This document shows, in pieces, positions 7,056 through 16,923 of a stretch of 60,109 bases of DNA (position 1 is its first letter; every line of letters begins with the position of its first letter). The stretch is from Rhodobacteraceae bacterium Alg231-04 (lineage in GTDB: Bacteria; Pseudomonadota; Alphaproteobacteria; Rhodobacterales; Rhodobacteraceae): positions 1 through 60,109 of the forward strand of contig FREY01000017.1 of assembly GCA_900143635.1 (NCBI GenBank), written 5' to 3'. The position numbers and the translations under genes are program-made. Below the pieces are notes generated by a model. That model did not search any database, was not told where the DNA came from, and worked only from the letters and a program-made list of their open reading frames with translations.

Positions 7056-9332
7056 ATGCCAGTTGTTGTACGGACCCTGCTCGCACAGGCTGCGACGTCG
7101 CCGGAAAACCCGCAAACTGAAACGGTGAATATTCTGGATTGTGTCGATCTGGGGCCGGCTCCGGGTGGGGCGGGGCGCCGGGGGGCTGCGTTTTTCGCGG
7201 TGGGACCGGATGCAGAAGATGTTGCCGGGTTGATCAATGGCGGAAAACGGGCCTGCCGCAGTGTTGGTGGCGGTGTGATCGCGGTTGCTCCTCTGGACGG
7301 CGCTGGCCAGTTTCCGCTCTCGAACGGTCGCAAAGCGGCGGTTTCACCGGCAGAACCGGGGTTGTTTGCCGGGCTCAACTGTGCGGTCAGCGAACGCAAT
7401 GGCGAAACCGCGGACACCCTGTTCCGCTGGTTGCTTTGGCATGCTGAAAAACAGGGGCTGCAGGGGGCATTGATCCTTGATCGCAGTCGTCCGGATGCTG
7501 CCCGAGATTTTGCCGCCGAGCTGGAGAAACTGCTGGAAGCAGAGCCCGCAGCTGCGGATCTGCAGGTTGTTGTGCTATCGGCAGCCATCCCGCTGGGCAA
7601 ATCGGGTCTTGGCCCGGAATCTCACCCGTTCCTGGCCCCCGATGCGCCGGGCAAAGACAGGATGAAGCCCCCGGCCGAGGATCCCTGGGCGGCGCCATTT
7701 GCGGCAGGAAGCTTTTACGAACTGGCCCGTGTCAGGTTCCTCTCCGCGGCGCGGGCGGTCATCAATATCGATGTTTATGACATCCTGCCCGGTGATGGCC
7801 CCAATGTCTTTGATGCGGCCGTGTCCGCCGAAGGCGGGGTGGTGACACTTGAAGGTGAACGTGTCTATCCCTGGGCGATCCGCAAGAACCATGAGGCGGC
7901 CTTTTCGGATCATGCCTGTCACCGGTTCGACAGCAATCAGCGGCACCTGCGCTGGGCGATAGCGCCAAAATCTGCCCCGTCCGCCGTGTGGCGATATGTG
8001 CGCATTGGCGGGGTTCAACCGGAACCGCAAGCGCTGCCTTTCTACCGATGCATGGCGCTGAGGTTTCGGGCCGAAGGCGCCGACAGCGGCAAGGTTTCGC
8101 GGATTGTACCTAAATCCAGCCTGGTTGAAAGCAAGCCATTGCTGGAGCTGGCGGCAGCATTGGGTGGCAAGCCGGTACGCATGCCCGAGGCTCGCGCCCG
8201 TAAGACCGAAAAGGGCCGCAATCATCTGGCCATCGTCACCACGATGAAAAACGAAGGCCCCTTCATTCTGGAATGGCTGGCCTATCATCGCGCGATCGGG
8301 GTGAAGGATTTCCTCGTCTATACAAATGATTGCGACGATGGCACCGATACCATGCTGTCACTTTTGCAGGACAAGGGCTATTTGCAGCACCGCGATAACC
8401 CTTATCGCGAGTCCGGCATGAAACCGCAGCATGCAGCCCTTGGGGCCGCTGAAAACGAAGAGGTGATCCGCAATGCCGGCTGGCTGATCTGTATGGATGT
8501 GGATGAATATATCAACATCCACACCGGCGATGGCACGTTGAAGGCACTGTTTGACGCGGTGCCTGACGCCAATATGATTTCCTGCACTTGGCGGTTGTTT
8601 GGCAATGCCGACGTGGCAGAATTCCGCGACGAGCTGATCACCGAACGCTTTACCCTCTGCGCCCATGAAATGACCCGCAAACCGCATCAGGCCTGGGGGT
8701 TCAAGACGATGTTCCGCAACACCGGCCTGTTCAAAAAGCTCGGGGTGCATCGTCCCAAGGGCCTGCGGCCGCAGTTGGTGGATCAGATCAATTGGGTGAA
8801 CGGATCGGGCCAGCGGATGCCGCGGGATGAATACCGCAACGCCTGGCGGTCGACGGCCCGGACAGTGGGTTATGATCTGGTGACCCTGAACCATTACGCT
8901 GTGCGGTCAGCCGAGAGCTTTCTGGTCAAGCGTGACCGGGGCCGGGTGAACCATGTCGACCGCGATCAGGGTGTCGCCTACTGGTTCCGGATGAACAACA
9001 ACGCCGAAGAGGATCTGTCGATCCAGCGCATGCTGCCTGCTCTGCGCAAGGAATACGAAAAACTGCTGAGCGATCCGGACATCGCTGCCGCCCATGCCCA
9101 TTCCGTCACCCGGCACCGCACCCGCATTGACGAGCTGAAACAGGGATCGAGATATCGGGATTTCTACGCGGATCTGATCGGTGCGCGGCTGCGTGGCCTG
9201 TCCCGGCTGCACGCGCATTTCGGCTCTTCGGTGTTTCTGGCCGGGCCGGAGTGCATTCCGGATGACTATTTGGAACGGGATTTGACCAAGGATGATCCGT
9301 TGATTGTCCCCAAGGTAAAAACCCGGCACTGA
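7056..9332 (+). CDS. Large glycosyltransferase with a C-terminal family-2-like domain
   Basis: A 758-residue protein. The C-terminal half, from about residue 389, resembles the Glyco_tranf_2_4 group: LAIVTTMKNEGPFILEWLAYH, a YTNDCDDGTD loop, then a metal-binding DxD-like ICMDVDEY at about 478-485 and later CTWRLFGN and NHYAVRS. Such enzymes transfer sugars from nucleotide donors, often in capsule or exopolysaccharide synthesis. The N-terminal ~380 residues are not recognisable to me and may be a second degenerate transferase or binding module. No membrane segment is apparent. It lies between the unknown protein and an acetyltransferase on the same strand, a possible three-gene unit. Acceptor and donor are unknown. 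Confidence 0.8.
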   Translation: MPVVVRTLLAQAATSPENPQTETVNILDCVDLGPAPGGAGRRGAAFFAVGPDAEDVAGLINGGKRACRSVGGGVIAVAPLDGAGQFPLSNGRKAAVSPAEPGLFAGLNCAVSERNGETADTLFRWLLWHAEKQGLQGALILDRSRPDAARDFAAELEKLLEAEPAAADLQVVVLSAAIPLGKSGLGPESHPFLAPDAPGKDRMKPPAEDPWAAPFAAGSFYELARVRFLSAARAVINIDVYDILPGDGPNVFDAAVSAEGGVVTLEGERVYPWAIRKNHEAAFSDHACHRFDSNQRHLRWAIAPKSAPSAVWRYVRIGGVQPEPQALPFYRCMALRFRAEGADSGKVSRIVPKSSLVESKPLLELAAALGGKPVRMPEARARKTEKGRNHLAIVTTMKNEGPFILEWLAYHRAIGVKDFLVYTNDCDDGTDTMLSLLQDKGYLQHRDNPYRESGMKPQHAALGAAENEEVIRNAGWLICMDVDEYINIHTGDGTLKALFDAVPDANMISCTWRLFGNADVAEFRDELITERFTLCAHEMTRKPHQAWGFKTMFRNTGLFKKLGVHRPKGLRPQLVDQINWVNGSGQRMPRDEYRNAWRSTARTVGYDLVTLNHYAVRSAESFLVKRDRGRVNHVDRDQGVAYWFRMNNNAEEDLSIQRMLPALRKEYEKLLSDPDIAAAHAHSVTRHRTRIDELKQGSRYRDFYADLIGARLRGLSRLHAHFGSSVFLAGPECIPDDYLERDLTKDDPLIVPKVKTRH

Positions 9333-9348
9333 CAAGGTGAGTGAACCC

Positions 9349-9822
9349 ATGAACCAGACGGTGACGATCATCCGCGCCAATCCCTTGAGTCCCGAGGCCG
9401 CGGCGCTGCTGGCAGCACATGCCAAACACGGGTCCGCTTCGGCGCCGCAAGACAGTGATCATACACTGGATCCGGCGGGTCTGGCCGGGGCTGATATCCG
9501 GTTTTATCTGCTGTATCAGTCCGGGCAGGCACTGGGCTGCGGCGCGTTGAAATCACTTTCGGACGGCACATCCGAGGTGAAATCAGTCCATGTGGCGGCG
9601 TCAGCGCGGGGACTGGGGTTTGCCGGGCGGATCATGCAGCATCTTGAGGCGGAAGCGCGGGCCGCTGGTGCCACTGCTTTGGTGCTGGAAACCGGGTCGC
9701 CGCTTTGTCCGGGATATGATGCGGCGCGCCGGCTTTATGAAAAGCTGGGCTTTGAATACTGCGGCCCCCTCCCCGGTTATCAGGAGGATCCGATGAGCGT
9801 GTTCATGCGCCGCGGTTTGTAG
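9349..9822 (+). CDS. GNAT-family N-acetyltransferase
   Basis: About 157 residues with the GNAT fold. Strand-rich core VKSVHVAASARGLGFAG contains the acetyl-CoA pyrophosphate-binding R/Q-x-x-G-x-G/A-type loop, followed by LVLETG and a C-terminal AARRLYEKLGFEYCG segment typical of small bacterial acetyltransferases. I prefer the ATG at 9349 with AAGGTGA 8 bases upstream; a GTG at 9337 is also in frame but overlaps that ribosome-binding site. The substrate is not predictable. It follows the glycosyltransferase by 16 bases. Confidence 0.85.
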   Translation: MNQTVTIIRANPLSPEAAALLAAHAKHGSASAPQDSDHTLDPAGLAGADIRFYLLYQSGQALGCGALKSLSDGTSEVKSVHVAASARGLGFAGRIMQHLEAEARAAGATALVLETGSPLCPGYDAARRLYEKLGFEYCGPLPGYQEDPMSVFMRRGL

Positions 9823-9893
9823 GGCTGATCGCTGACGACCTGTAAACGGGTACCTTTGCGAAGCGGGTGTTCGGTATGTTGCCGACTGGTTTC

Positions 9894-9929
9894 CGTATCA
9901 GCGCCCGCAGTTTCGCGGGCGCTGATACG
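9894..9929. terminator. Long GC-rich stem-loop between convergent genes
   Basis: A perfect 15-base-pair inverted repeat (arms 9894-9908 and 9915-9929, loop AGTTTC) lies 72 bases after the acetyltransferase stop and 19 bases beyond the chemoreceptor stop. It can fold on either strand. No clear T run follows, so it may act as a transcript-stabilising hairpin or factor-assisted terminator rather than a classical intrinsic one. Confidence 0.6.
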
Positions 9930-9947
9930 TGCTTCAGTGTTCGATTG

Positions 9948-12395
9948 TCAGAAATCCTGCCAAACGTCGGAGTCCGGGCCGCGGCTGGGACTGCTGTTCG
10001 GGGTTTCGTTGACCGCAATGGGCTGCGGATCAAGTCCCGGTCCCAGATCCCAGTCATCGCCGTGGGCAGAAGGAGAGGCCGCGCCGGAAACCTCACGCCC
10101 CAGCTCTGTGCTGCTGTCAAAGGCGACGGAAATGGCCTGACTGTCGGTATCGGCCGACCGGAATGGCTGGACCCCACCGGTCGGGCGGCCGGAAATCGTA
10201 AAGCGGGACACGAGTTCGGCCAGTTTGGCGGCATCGCTGTCCAGCATGTGGCTTGCGGCGGTTGCTTCTTCGACCATTGCGGCGTTTTGCTGGGTCACTT
10301 GATCCAGCTGTGTAACGCCCAGATTGATCTCTCCGATCCCGGTGGATTGGTCGGCTGATCCCTCGGCAATTTCCGAAACCAGACCCGAGATGTGGCCGAT
10401 CCTTTCGACGATTCCGTTCAAGGCTTCACCGGCTTTGCCGACAAGTTCGACCCCCCGTTCGACCTGGTTGGAAGAATCGCTGATCAGGGTCTTGATCTCC
10501 TTGGCGGCATCTGACGATCGTTGGGCCAGTGCGCGAACCTCGGAGGCGACAACCGCAAAGCCGCGGCCGGCATCGCCCGCGCGGGCGGCTTCGACACCTG
10601 CGTTCAGCGCCAGGAGGTTGGTCTGGAAGGCAATATCGTCAATGACCCCGATGATCTGTGAAATATGGGTCGAGGAGGTTTCAATCTCGCTCATGGCAGA
10701 GACGGCATTCTGCACAACCAATTCACTGTTTTCCGCCTCGCTTTTGGCTTCCTGCATGATGTGTTCCACACCCCGCGCACCTTCGGCGGCGCTTTTGACA
10801 CTGGCTGTCATTTCATCCAGCGCGGCCGCGGTTTCTTCGAGCGTTGCCGCCTGACCTTCGGTGCGGCGGGACAGATCATCAGAGGCCTGGCTGATCTCGG
10901 AGGCGCCGCTGCGGATGCTGCCGGCGGTGCCGACCACATCGTCCAATGTTGCGTTCAACGTTTCCAGCGTTCTGTTGAAATCCGCCCGCAATTGGTCGTG
11001 GCCCTCCGGGAAGGGACTGTCGATGCTACAGGTGAAATCACCCTTGGCCATCTGCCGCAGGCCGACACTCAGCTCTGCTACGACTTTTTCCTGTTCGTGC
11101 TGCTGTTCATGGCGGAACTCCTCTGCGGCGCGGGCGGATTGCAGATCGTCCTTAAACCCCTCCAGCTTCTGGGCAATTGTACCCAGTTCATCGCCTGCTT
11201 CGAGGCCAGGAACCTGAGTGTCGAAATCGTGGTTGGAGATACGTTCAACACTGTCGGCCATTTCAGATACACGTCCGGCAATGGACCGGGCTGCAATCCA
11301 GGCCAGAAAGGCAACCATGAGCGAAACGATTGCTGCCTGGATGCCGCCCGACTGCATCAAAGCGCCCTCCGCGGCCAGGGCTTCGCTGCTGTCGATTTCC
11401 AGAACGATGCCCCATGTCTTATCGGCATGGGTGAGATGCGATGAAATCGCTTCGACCGGGTTTCCGGACAGGCCGGGAACCCCGGAAAGCGGCGTTGTTT
11501 CACCGGCCAATGCAGCAGTGATCTGCGGGGATGCAGGCAGCGTATCCAGCGCGGCATGGCCGCCCTCGTGCGGCGAGGCATTCAGGGCGACGCCGCCGTC
11601 ACGCACGGCGTAGACTAGACCGGTTTCGCCCAGTAGCCGGGATTGCGACAAGATAGAGGTCATTCGGGTGATATCGACCCGCAGGGCCAGTACGCCCATC
11701 AGTGCATCGCCTTTGAAGACGGGGGCCGAGATGAACATCGCCGGTTCCCCCCCGGCCGGGCCGTAGGATTCAAGCGGTGTAATGTGCAACTCACCGGCGT
11801 TCAGCTCGATCGCAGCCTGATAGGCCATGCCAAGACCGGTGTCCTTCAGCGGGCCGTCTATGACATTGGTGGCAAAGTCATCGCCCTTTTGCACCGAATA
11901 AAACAGGCTGCCTTTGGGATCCATCAGATAGAGATCTTTGAACCCCTGCTCCTGCTGGAAGGTGCGAAAACCCGCCTGGTATTTCTTGTGCCGGATCGAA
12001 TAGGCGGTCTTGTCGCCAGCATCCAGCAGATCTGCACGTTGTTCCGGCGGGTGCGGGTTGCCAGTGATCCAGGCCTCACGCAGCACCTGTCCGGGGTTGT
12101 CGCCAAGGGAATACCAAGAATTGCCGAAATCGCGGATTGCCGAAATAACCACCTGACTTACCGACATTGTATAAGCTTGTGATTCCAGATCCGTCAGCCA
12201 GTTGTTCAAGGCCTGGCCACGTTCTTCCAACAGGGTGAGATAGGCCGTTTCACGATTGTTCTTCAGCGCTTCGCCTGCCTGCCACGCGTAAAATACACCG
12301 GAGGCAACGGTCAGAAAGATTGTCGGCAAAGCGATCATCAAGGGCAGCTTCCGGCTGAGCCTTAGGTTGCTCCAGAATTTGAACACACCGGTCAT
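9948..12395 (-). CDS. Methyl-accepting chemotaxis protein with C-terminal xWxxF tether
   Basis: An 815-residue transmembrane chemoreceptor. Order: short cytoplasmic N-terminus, membrane helix at ~17-37, a large periplasmic sensor probably of dCache type, a second membrane helix near [19 protein letters not shown]-like segments (two predicted linkers), then the methyl-accepting coiled coil with the conserved hairpin tip ([19 protein letters not shown]). The last five residues are VWQDF, matching the xWxxF pentapeptide that docks CheR and sometimes CheB. A ~90-residue low-complexity linker precedes it. It diverges from a second chemoreceptor. The ligand is unknown and no other che genes are in the window. 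Confidence 0.93.
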   Translation of the reverse strand: MTGVFKFWSNLRLSRKLPLMIALPTIFLTVASGVFYAWQAGEALKNNRETAYLTLLEERGQALNNWLTDLESQAYTMSVSQVVISAIRDFGNSWYSLGDNPGQVLREAWITGNPHPPEQRADLLDAGDKTAYSIRHKKYQAGFRTFQQEQGFKDLYLMDPKGSLFYSVQKGDDFATNVIDGPLKDTGLGMAYQAAIELNAGELHITPLESYGPAGGEPAMFISAPVFKGDALMGVLALRVDITRMTSILSQSRLLGETGLVYAVRDGGVALNASPHEGGHAALDTLPASPQITAALAGETTPLSGVPGLSGNPVEAISSHLTHADKTWGIVLEIDSSEALAAEGALMQSGGIQAAIVSLMVAFLAWIAARSIAGRVSEMADSVERISNHDFDTQVPGLEAGDELGTIAQKLEGFKDDLQSARAAEEFRHEQQHEQEKVVAELSVGLRQMAKGDFTCSIDSPFPEGHDQLRADFNRTLETLNATLDDVVGTAGSIRSGASEISQASDDLSRRTEGQAATLEETAAALDEMTASVKSAAEGARGVEHIMQEAKSEAENSELVVQNAVSAMSEIETSSTHISQIIGVIDDIAFQTNLLALNAGVEAARAGDAGRGFAVVASEVRALAQRSSDAAKEIKTLISDSSNQVERGVELVGKAGEALNGIVERIGHISGLVSEIAEGSADQSTGIGEINLGVTQLDQVTQQNAAMVEEATAASHMLDSDAAKLAELVSRFTISGRPTGGVQPFRSADTDSQAISVAFDSSTELGREVSGAASPSAHGDDWDLGPGLDPQPIAVNETPNSSPSRGPDSDVWQDF

Positions 12396-12825
12396 TTTAG
12401 GTATCCCTTTGAAAATTCATTCTGCTTTTCCACCGGTCAATCCAGCCGGTTCCGAAACGCCCGAGAATCTCTACTTTTATTTCATTTCCGGCGAGTTAAC
12501 GTCGGCGTTTTGCGCGCAGTGATGGTGACCAGTCTATTGATGGGGGCGGGATTGAGAGCAGATTCCAGGAGAACAGAAGGAGAATTCTCCTGCGCGGAGC
12601 AAAATTCCTTAAAAAGCAAACTGTGGTTTCGGTTCGTAATTTTATCGTTAAATATCAAACCACTAATCCTATAACCCCTTGACTGGAAAGCACAATAAGT
12701 TGGGTGAAATCGGCTGAGAACCGGCCCAAAGGCGATGCATCTTAAGAATTTGTCAGACCCTTTAGCGGTATTACCTCCCTAGCCACACAATCTAACTGTG
12801 TTTGTCGACCGCTGGAGACTGGAAT
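12396..12825. other. Control region between two divergent chemoreceptor genes
   Basis: A 430-base AT-richer gap. It contains a perfect 14-base palindrome AGGAGAATTCTCCT (12578-12591) near its middle, and a TTGACT at about 12679-12684 that could be a -35 box for the rightward gene, without a clear -10 at the normal spacing. I see no FliA-type promoter I would defend and no plausible small coding sequence. Confidence 0.45.
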
Positions 12826-15090
12826 ATGTTGAAGACCCCGAAGCTGCCCCTCACATTAAAACTACCACTGATCATGGTTGCGCTGACCGCGGTCTTCTTG
12901 GTGACGGTGTCTTCTCTCGTCTACAAAATGGCTGAGGCGGATATCCGCAAAAGCACCTATTTTTCGTACGAGACAGCCGCCAACGCGAGCCAAAAGGCGG
13001 TGGAAGCCCGAATGGCGGAAATGCGCAAGGATATGGTGCGCAATGCCGATCTGGCGACCGTTTTTCGGACAATGAATAACTTCAACCGGGAATTCGCCAA
13101 GCTTGCGGGCAAGACAGAGCCGGTGGCCTACCTGCATGAACACTATCTGACGAAGAACCCCGGCAAAGGTTTGGCCAGTGCAGAACTGAGTGATCCGGAC
13201 GACGGATCCTACTACAGCCAGATGCATATCTCGTATCACTCTGCCTTCGTGCAATCGCGTGATTTGGGGCGATACCGCAACATCTATCTGTTCAATGCTG
13301 AGGGGCGGATGGTCTATTCCGTCGTCAAAGAAACAGATTTTGTGCAGGATTTTTCTGCCGGTGGCTTTGCCGAAACAGCGCTTGGGAAGGCCTATAATCA
13401 GGCGATCAATTCTGCTCCGCGCGAAGTTTCGGTGACAGACATTGCCCCCTATGAGCCCAGTGGTGATGCGGCTGTCGGCTTCATGGCGGTGCCAATCTAC
13501 AAAAAGGGGAAAGACACCCCCTTTGGCGTCATGGCAGTACAGTTTGAAGCGTCTCAGTTGCAGGCCTTGATGCAGGAAAACCTGGAGCCGGGAAGCGGCC
13601 AGGACATCTACCTTGTCAGCCAGGACGGGGTTGCCCGTACGGCATCGACAATCGAAGGCGAGTTTGACGCGGGCAGCGTCCTGCCAATGACAGAGGCTGT
13701 CGAAGCGGCCATTGCGGATCAATCCGGGTTGCTTGAAAATGCGGTGTCTGCGGTGGGCGGATCGGTAATTGCCGTGACCACTCCGGTTGCAGCCGAGGGT
13801 TTCAGCTGGACCTTGGTTCTGGAAACCGACCGCAGCGCGGCAATGGAGGCGGTAAATAAGATCCGCAATATGGCCCTGCTGCTGATCGGAGCGGCGGTTG
13901 TGCTGGCGACGGGGATATCCTGGATCGCGGCCAGCCGGGTGACCAAGCCTATTATTGCACTTAGTGGTGCGACCAATGCCCTGGCGGACGGTGATTATAT
14001 TTCGGAAATCCGTGGCAAGAAACGCGGTGATGAACTGGGCGATCTGGCCCGTGCCATGACCAGTTTCCGGGACAAGTTGAAGGCGGCCGATGAGGCCACT
14101 GTCCGAGAGGCCGAAGCCGCGAGGAAAACTGCAGATGTGGTGGAGAAAATGAGCGATGCGCTGTCGCAGTTGGAGAAGGGAAATCTGGTCTGCGATATTC
14201 AGGAACCCTTTGCCAGCCACTACGAGGCATTGCGCCAGAACTTCAACCGCAGCCTTCTCAACCTGCGCGGCAGTATGGGGAATGTGGTTGAAAGCTCTTT
14301 GAACGTCGGCCGCTATGCGGATGAACAGAAAGCCTCGGCCACGGATATGGCCGATCGAACGGAAAGCCAGGCAAATACTCTGGAAGAAACAGCCACTGCC
14401 ATTCAGGATCTGACGGCCGGCGTGCGGGCAACCGCTGAAAGCGCGGCAAAAGTGGATCAGACAATGCGCGGCACGCGAGAAGAAGCGGAGCGCAGCAACG
14501 AAGTGGTGACCTCGGCCGTCAAGGCCATGGATGAAATCCAGACCGCCTCGGATGAGATTTCGCAGATCATCAATCTGATCGATGACATTGCGTTCCAGAC
14601 CAACCTCTTGGCCCTGAACGCCGGCGTTGAGGCTGCCCGCGCGGGTACCGCAGGGGCCGGTTTCGCAGTAGTCGCATCCGAAGTCCGGGCGCTGGCCCAA
14701 CGGGCGTCGACTGCGGCAGGTCAGATCAAGGAACTGACAACCGCGAGCGAGCATCATGTGGCCAATGGCGTGTCCATGGTGGGCCGTGCCGGCGACGCGC
14801 TGACGAGTATCATCGAGCAGGTCACGGCAGTGTCCGGTCTTGTGACCGAGATTGCTGACGGCGTGCAAACCCAGTCTTCGGGTCTGGAAAACATCAACGA
14901 TGCCATGGCGCAGCTCGACATGGTAACCCAGCAAAATACCGCTATGGCCGAAGAGGCCTCCGCTGCCAGCCAGTTGCTGCAGGACGAAGCGCAATCGCTC
15001 TCGGGGATTGTCTCCCGTTTCCAGCTGCCCGGCACGCCGATGGGCGCAGGCAGCATGGGCGCGGAGCCAGGGTATCTGAGACGTGCTTAG
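12826..15090 (+). CDS. Methyl-accepting chemotaxis protein without C-terminal tether
   Basis: A 754-residue chemoreceptor from the ATG at 12826, preceded by TGGAGACTGGA. Layout: N-terminal membrane helix (~15-35), a periplasmic double-Cache-like sensor, a second membrane helix (MALLLIGAAVVLATGISWIAA), HAMP, a linker, and the signalling coiled coil with [19 protein letters not shown] at the tip. It is clearly related to the divergent receptor, but ends in GYLRRA and lacks the xWxxF pentapeptide, so it would depend on the tethered receptor for efficient methylation if the two share clusters. The sensory domains differ enough that ligands are probably different. Confidence 0.93.
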   Translation: MLKTPKLPLTLKLPLIMVALTAVFLVTVSSLVYKMAEADIRKSTYFSYETAANASQKAVEARMAEMRKDMVRNADLATVFRTMNNFNREFAKLAGKTEPVAYLHEHYLTKNPGKGLASAELSDPDDGSYYSQMHISYHSAFVQSRDLGRYRNIYLFNAEGRMVYSVVKETDFVQDFSAGGFAETALGKAYNQAINSAPREVSVTDIAPYEPSGDAAVGFMAVPIYKKGKDTPFGVMAVQFEASQLQALMQENLEPGSGQDIYLVSQDGVARTASTIEGEFDAGSVLPMTEAVEAAIADQSGLLENAVSAVGGSVIAVTTPVAAEGFSWTLVLETDRSAAMEAVNKIRNMALLLIGAAVVLATGISWIAASRVTKPIIALSGATNALADGDYISEIRGKKRGDELGDLARAMTSFRDKLKAADEATVREAEAARKTADVVEKMSDALSQLEKGNLVCDIQEPFASHYEALRQNFNRSLLNLRGSMGNVVESSLNVGRYADEQKASATDMADRTESQANTLEETATAIQDLTAGVRATAESAAKVDQTMRGTREEAERSNEVVTSAVKAMDEIQTASDEISQIINLIDDIAFQTNLLALNAGVEAARAGTAGAGFAVVASEVRALAQRASTAAGQIKELTTASEHHVANGVSMVGRAGDALTSIIEQVTAVSGLVTEIADGVQTQSSGLENINDAMAQLDMVTQQNTAMAEEASAASQLLQDEAQSLSGIVSRFQLPGTPMGAGSMGAEPGYLRRA

Positions 15091-15219
15091 GGGCTGATTT
15101 GACGCGCTAATCGGTTCTTGGCTTTCGGCTCTTCACAGGGCCGAAGCAGACCGGTGCCGGTTCGCGCGCCGACAGACAAGGGCGCGGCTACTTGTCCTCG
15201 CACACCAGTGGCTATGGGA

Positions 15220-15726
15220 TCAGGGTTTTGCTTTGCGGCACCAGTCGATGATCTGTGCGGAATCAGGTTGAAGGGTTTCGGCCAGATCACCGGCAAAACT
15301 GTCAAAGGCCGCTTTTGAGGCATGACCGACGCCGCAGAGTACGGGAATGCCCAGATCCAGCGCTTTGCTGATCACCGGGACAAATCCCCTGCCCACAGCC
15401 TCCTGCGGGCCGAATTTGTTCAGGATGAAAACATCCGCTCCCTCAAGGGCGCCGTTTTCGACACGGGCAACCGCCTCTTCCAGTGCGGCGGGATCGAGGC
15501 GACAGGCGTCAGACCCTTCGCCAAGGTTCTGAGTGATCTGGACGACCGGGCCTTGCGGCAGCACTTTCACCTTCATGTCGCAGCCATTGTGAAAGCTGGT
15601 CTCATAGGACAGTTCCTTGACGATGCCCGCCAGGTTCATCCCGTCATTGGCAAGTGCGACGGCGATTTCGGTGAGCAGCTGGTCGGTGGCCCCCTGTCCT
15701 TCGGCGGTGACGCAGGCAAGTTTCAT
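15220..15726 (-). CDS. DUF2478 protein, last gene of the anaerobic ubiquinone/NnrS operon
   Basis: A 168-residue cytoplasmic protein resembling the DUF2478 family, whose function is not established. It starts MKLACVTAEGQGATDQLL and has a nucleotide-fold look: a glycine-containing first loop, a central VFILNKFGPQE strand and helix resembling a Walker-B/NTPase element, and IPVLCGVG. The family has been linked by neighbourhood to molybdenum-related genes. The ATG at 15726 is preceded by AAGGAC and overlaps the nnrS stop by 4 bases, implying coupling to nnrS and the upstream ubiVUT genes. A small P-loop-like NTPase or a chaperone for anaerobic enzymes is one guess; no function should be assigned. 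Confidence 0.75.
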   Translation of the reverse strand: MKLACVTAEGQGATDQLLTEIAVALANDGMNLAGIVKELSYETSFHNGCDMKVKVLPQGPVVQITQNLGEGSDACRLDPAALEEAVARVENGALEGADVFILNKFGPQEAVGRGFVPVISKALDLGIPVLCGVGHASKAAFDSFAGDLAETLQPDSAQIIDWCRKAKP

Positions 15727-16922
15727 GGTGGGTGTCCTTCTGCAGAAGCTTTGGGGCCGCTGAACACGGGCCGCAGCGGCGGGCCGGTCAATGCGGGTCG
15801 GAAATAAAGAATAAAGAGGGCCCAGCCGGCGCACCAGAGCAAAGCCGTTACCAAGTGGGCTGTGGTGCTGAATGCTGGAAATGGCAGTGGCAGCAATCTG
15901 GCAAATGCAGACAGCCATATCAGCACCAGCGCGGGCAGGAACAGGTGCCCTGGAACTAGCGCACCGCCGGTGCGCCGCGCCGCCGCACGACCGGCAATTG
16001 CCATGATCTTGGTCGATAGGGCGCCGATGCCCGTGGCGTGCAGAATGCTGGTTTCAAGTTGCGCAGCCCCAAGAAGGCGCGCAGTCCCCAGCAAGGCAAG
16101 TCCACCGATCAGCCAGTACCAGGACAAGTGAAGAGAACAGATCAGAGGGTCCCGGAGTGCCCGACCGCTCTGCCATCCCCGTGACGTGCCCAGCATGGCC
16201 AGCACAGCACCCAAAAGCAAAATCCCGCTTGCTGTTTGTCGTTGTGAAGTCAACAGAAGAATGGCTGCGGCCAGCAGCAGGAGCGCGGCCATTCTTGACG
16301 TCGTGCAAACCGCGGGAAGGGGCGCACGCCGGGTGAGTTGCATCCAGTTGGTGGTGAAGGCAGGAACCGCACGGCTGGCGACAAAAGCCTGCAAAAAGGC
16401 CAGAAGGAGCAGCGGTGCAATGATTGTGAGCACCCCTGTCTCTGACAAAAGGGCGAAACTGGCCGCAGCAAACAGGATCAATACTGCAGGGAAAATCAGT
16501 TTGGCATGGGCGCGCGCGCTCAGAATTCCTTTCAAAAGGATCAGGGCAAGCGCAACGAAATAGCCACCGGACAGGCCGCCCGGCAGCCATGCGGGCAGGG
16601 TGGCCGCGTTAAAGACCGCAAAACGGGCCGCCAGCCAGAGGCAGGTCAGCGCCATCAGCGGTGTGCCTGCAATGGGATCACGCCCGCTCCAACTGGGCAG
16701 GGCGGTCAGCAGGTAGCCTCCGACGGCGGCGCCGCCAAAGCCAAAGATCATTTCATGCGCGTGCCAGTGAATGGCACCGCCCGGCAAGTCCGGGTGAAAG
16801 CTGATTGCCCCGCCCATAGGCCAGATGGCAATGCAGAGGATCGCCCAGAGGAAGGCTGCCAGAAACAGCGGCCGGTGCGGTGCGGCCCAGAACAGGCATC
16901 TGTCTGCGGCCGCACCGTTCAT
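15723..16922 (-). CDS. nnrS: NnrS-family haem-copper membrane protein
   Basis: A 399-residue polytopic membrane protein with about 11-12 predicted helices. The NnrS signature HWHAHEMIFGFGGAAVGGYL lies near residues 50-70, with further histidines at SLHLSWYW and ILHATGIGALSTKI. NnrS proteins contain haem and copper, are controlled with denitrification genes, and protect cells from nitric-oxide stress. The start ATG at 16922 lies one base after the ubiV stop; a longer frame exists but would overlap ubiV. The operon position behind ubiTUV suggests anaerobic or nitrosative growth. Confidence 0.92.
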   Translation of the reverse strand: MNGAAADRCLFWAAPHRPLFLAAFLWAILCIAIWPMGGAISFHPDLPGGAIHWHAHEMIFGFGGAAVGGYLLTALPSWSGRDPIAGTPLMALTCLWLAARFAVFNAATLPAWLPGGLSGGYFVALALILLKGILSARAHAKLIFPAVLILFAAASFALLSETGVLTIIAPLLLLAFLQAFVASRAVPAFTTNWMQLTRRAPLPAVCTTSRMAALLLLAAAILLLTSQRQTASGILLLGAVLAMLGTSRGWQSGRALRDPLICSLHLSWYWLIGGLALLGTARLLGAAQLETSILHATGIGALSTKIMAIAGRAAARRTGGALVPGHLFLPALVLIWLSAFARLLPLPFPAFSTTAHLVTALLWCAGWALFILYFRPALTGPPLRPVFSGPKASAEGHPP

Positions 16923-16923
16923 A

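Noticed and set aside
12679-12710. A sigma-70 promoter for the right-hand chemoreceptor
   Set aside because: TTGACT is present, but no -10 hexamer lies at 16-18 bases, so I did not list it as a promoter.
12862-14994. A 710-codon open frame antisense to the second chemoreceptor
   Set aside because: It is the mirror of a high-GC gene with strong family motifs on the plus strand; its translation is rich in His, Arg and Cys and shows no domain.
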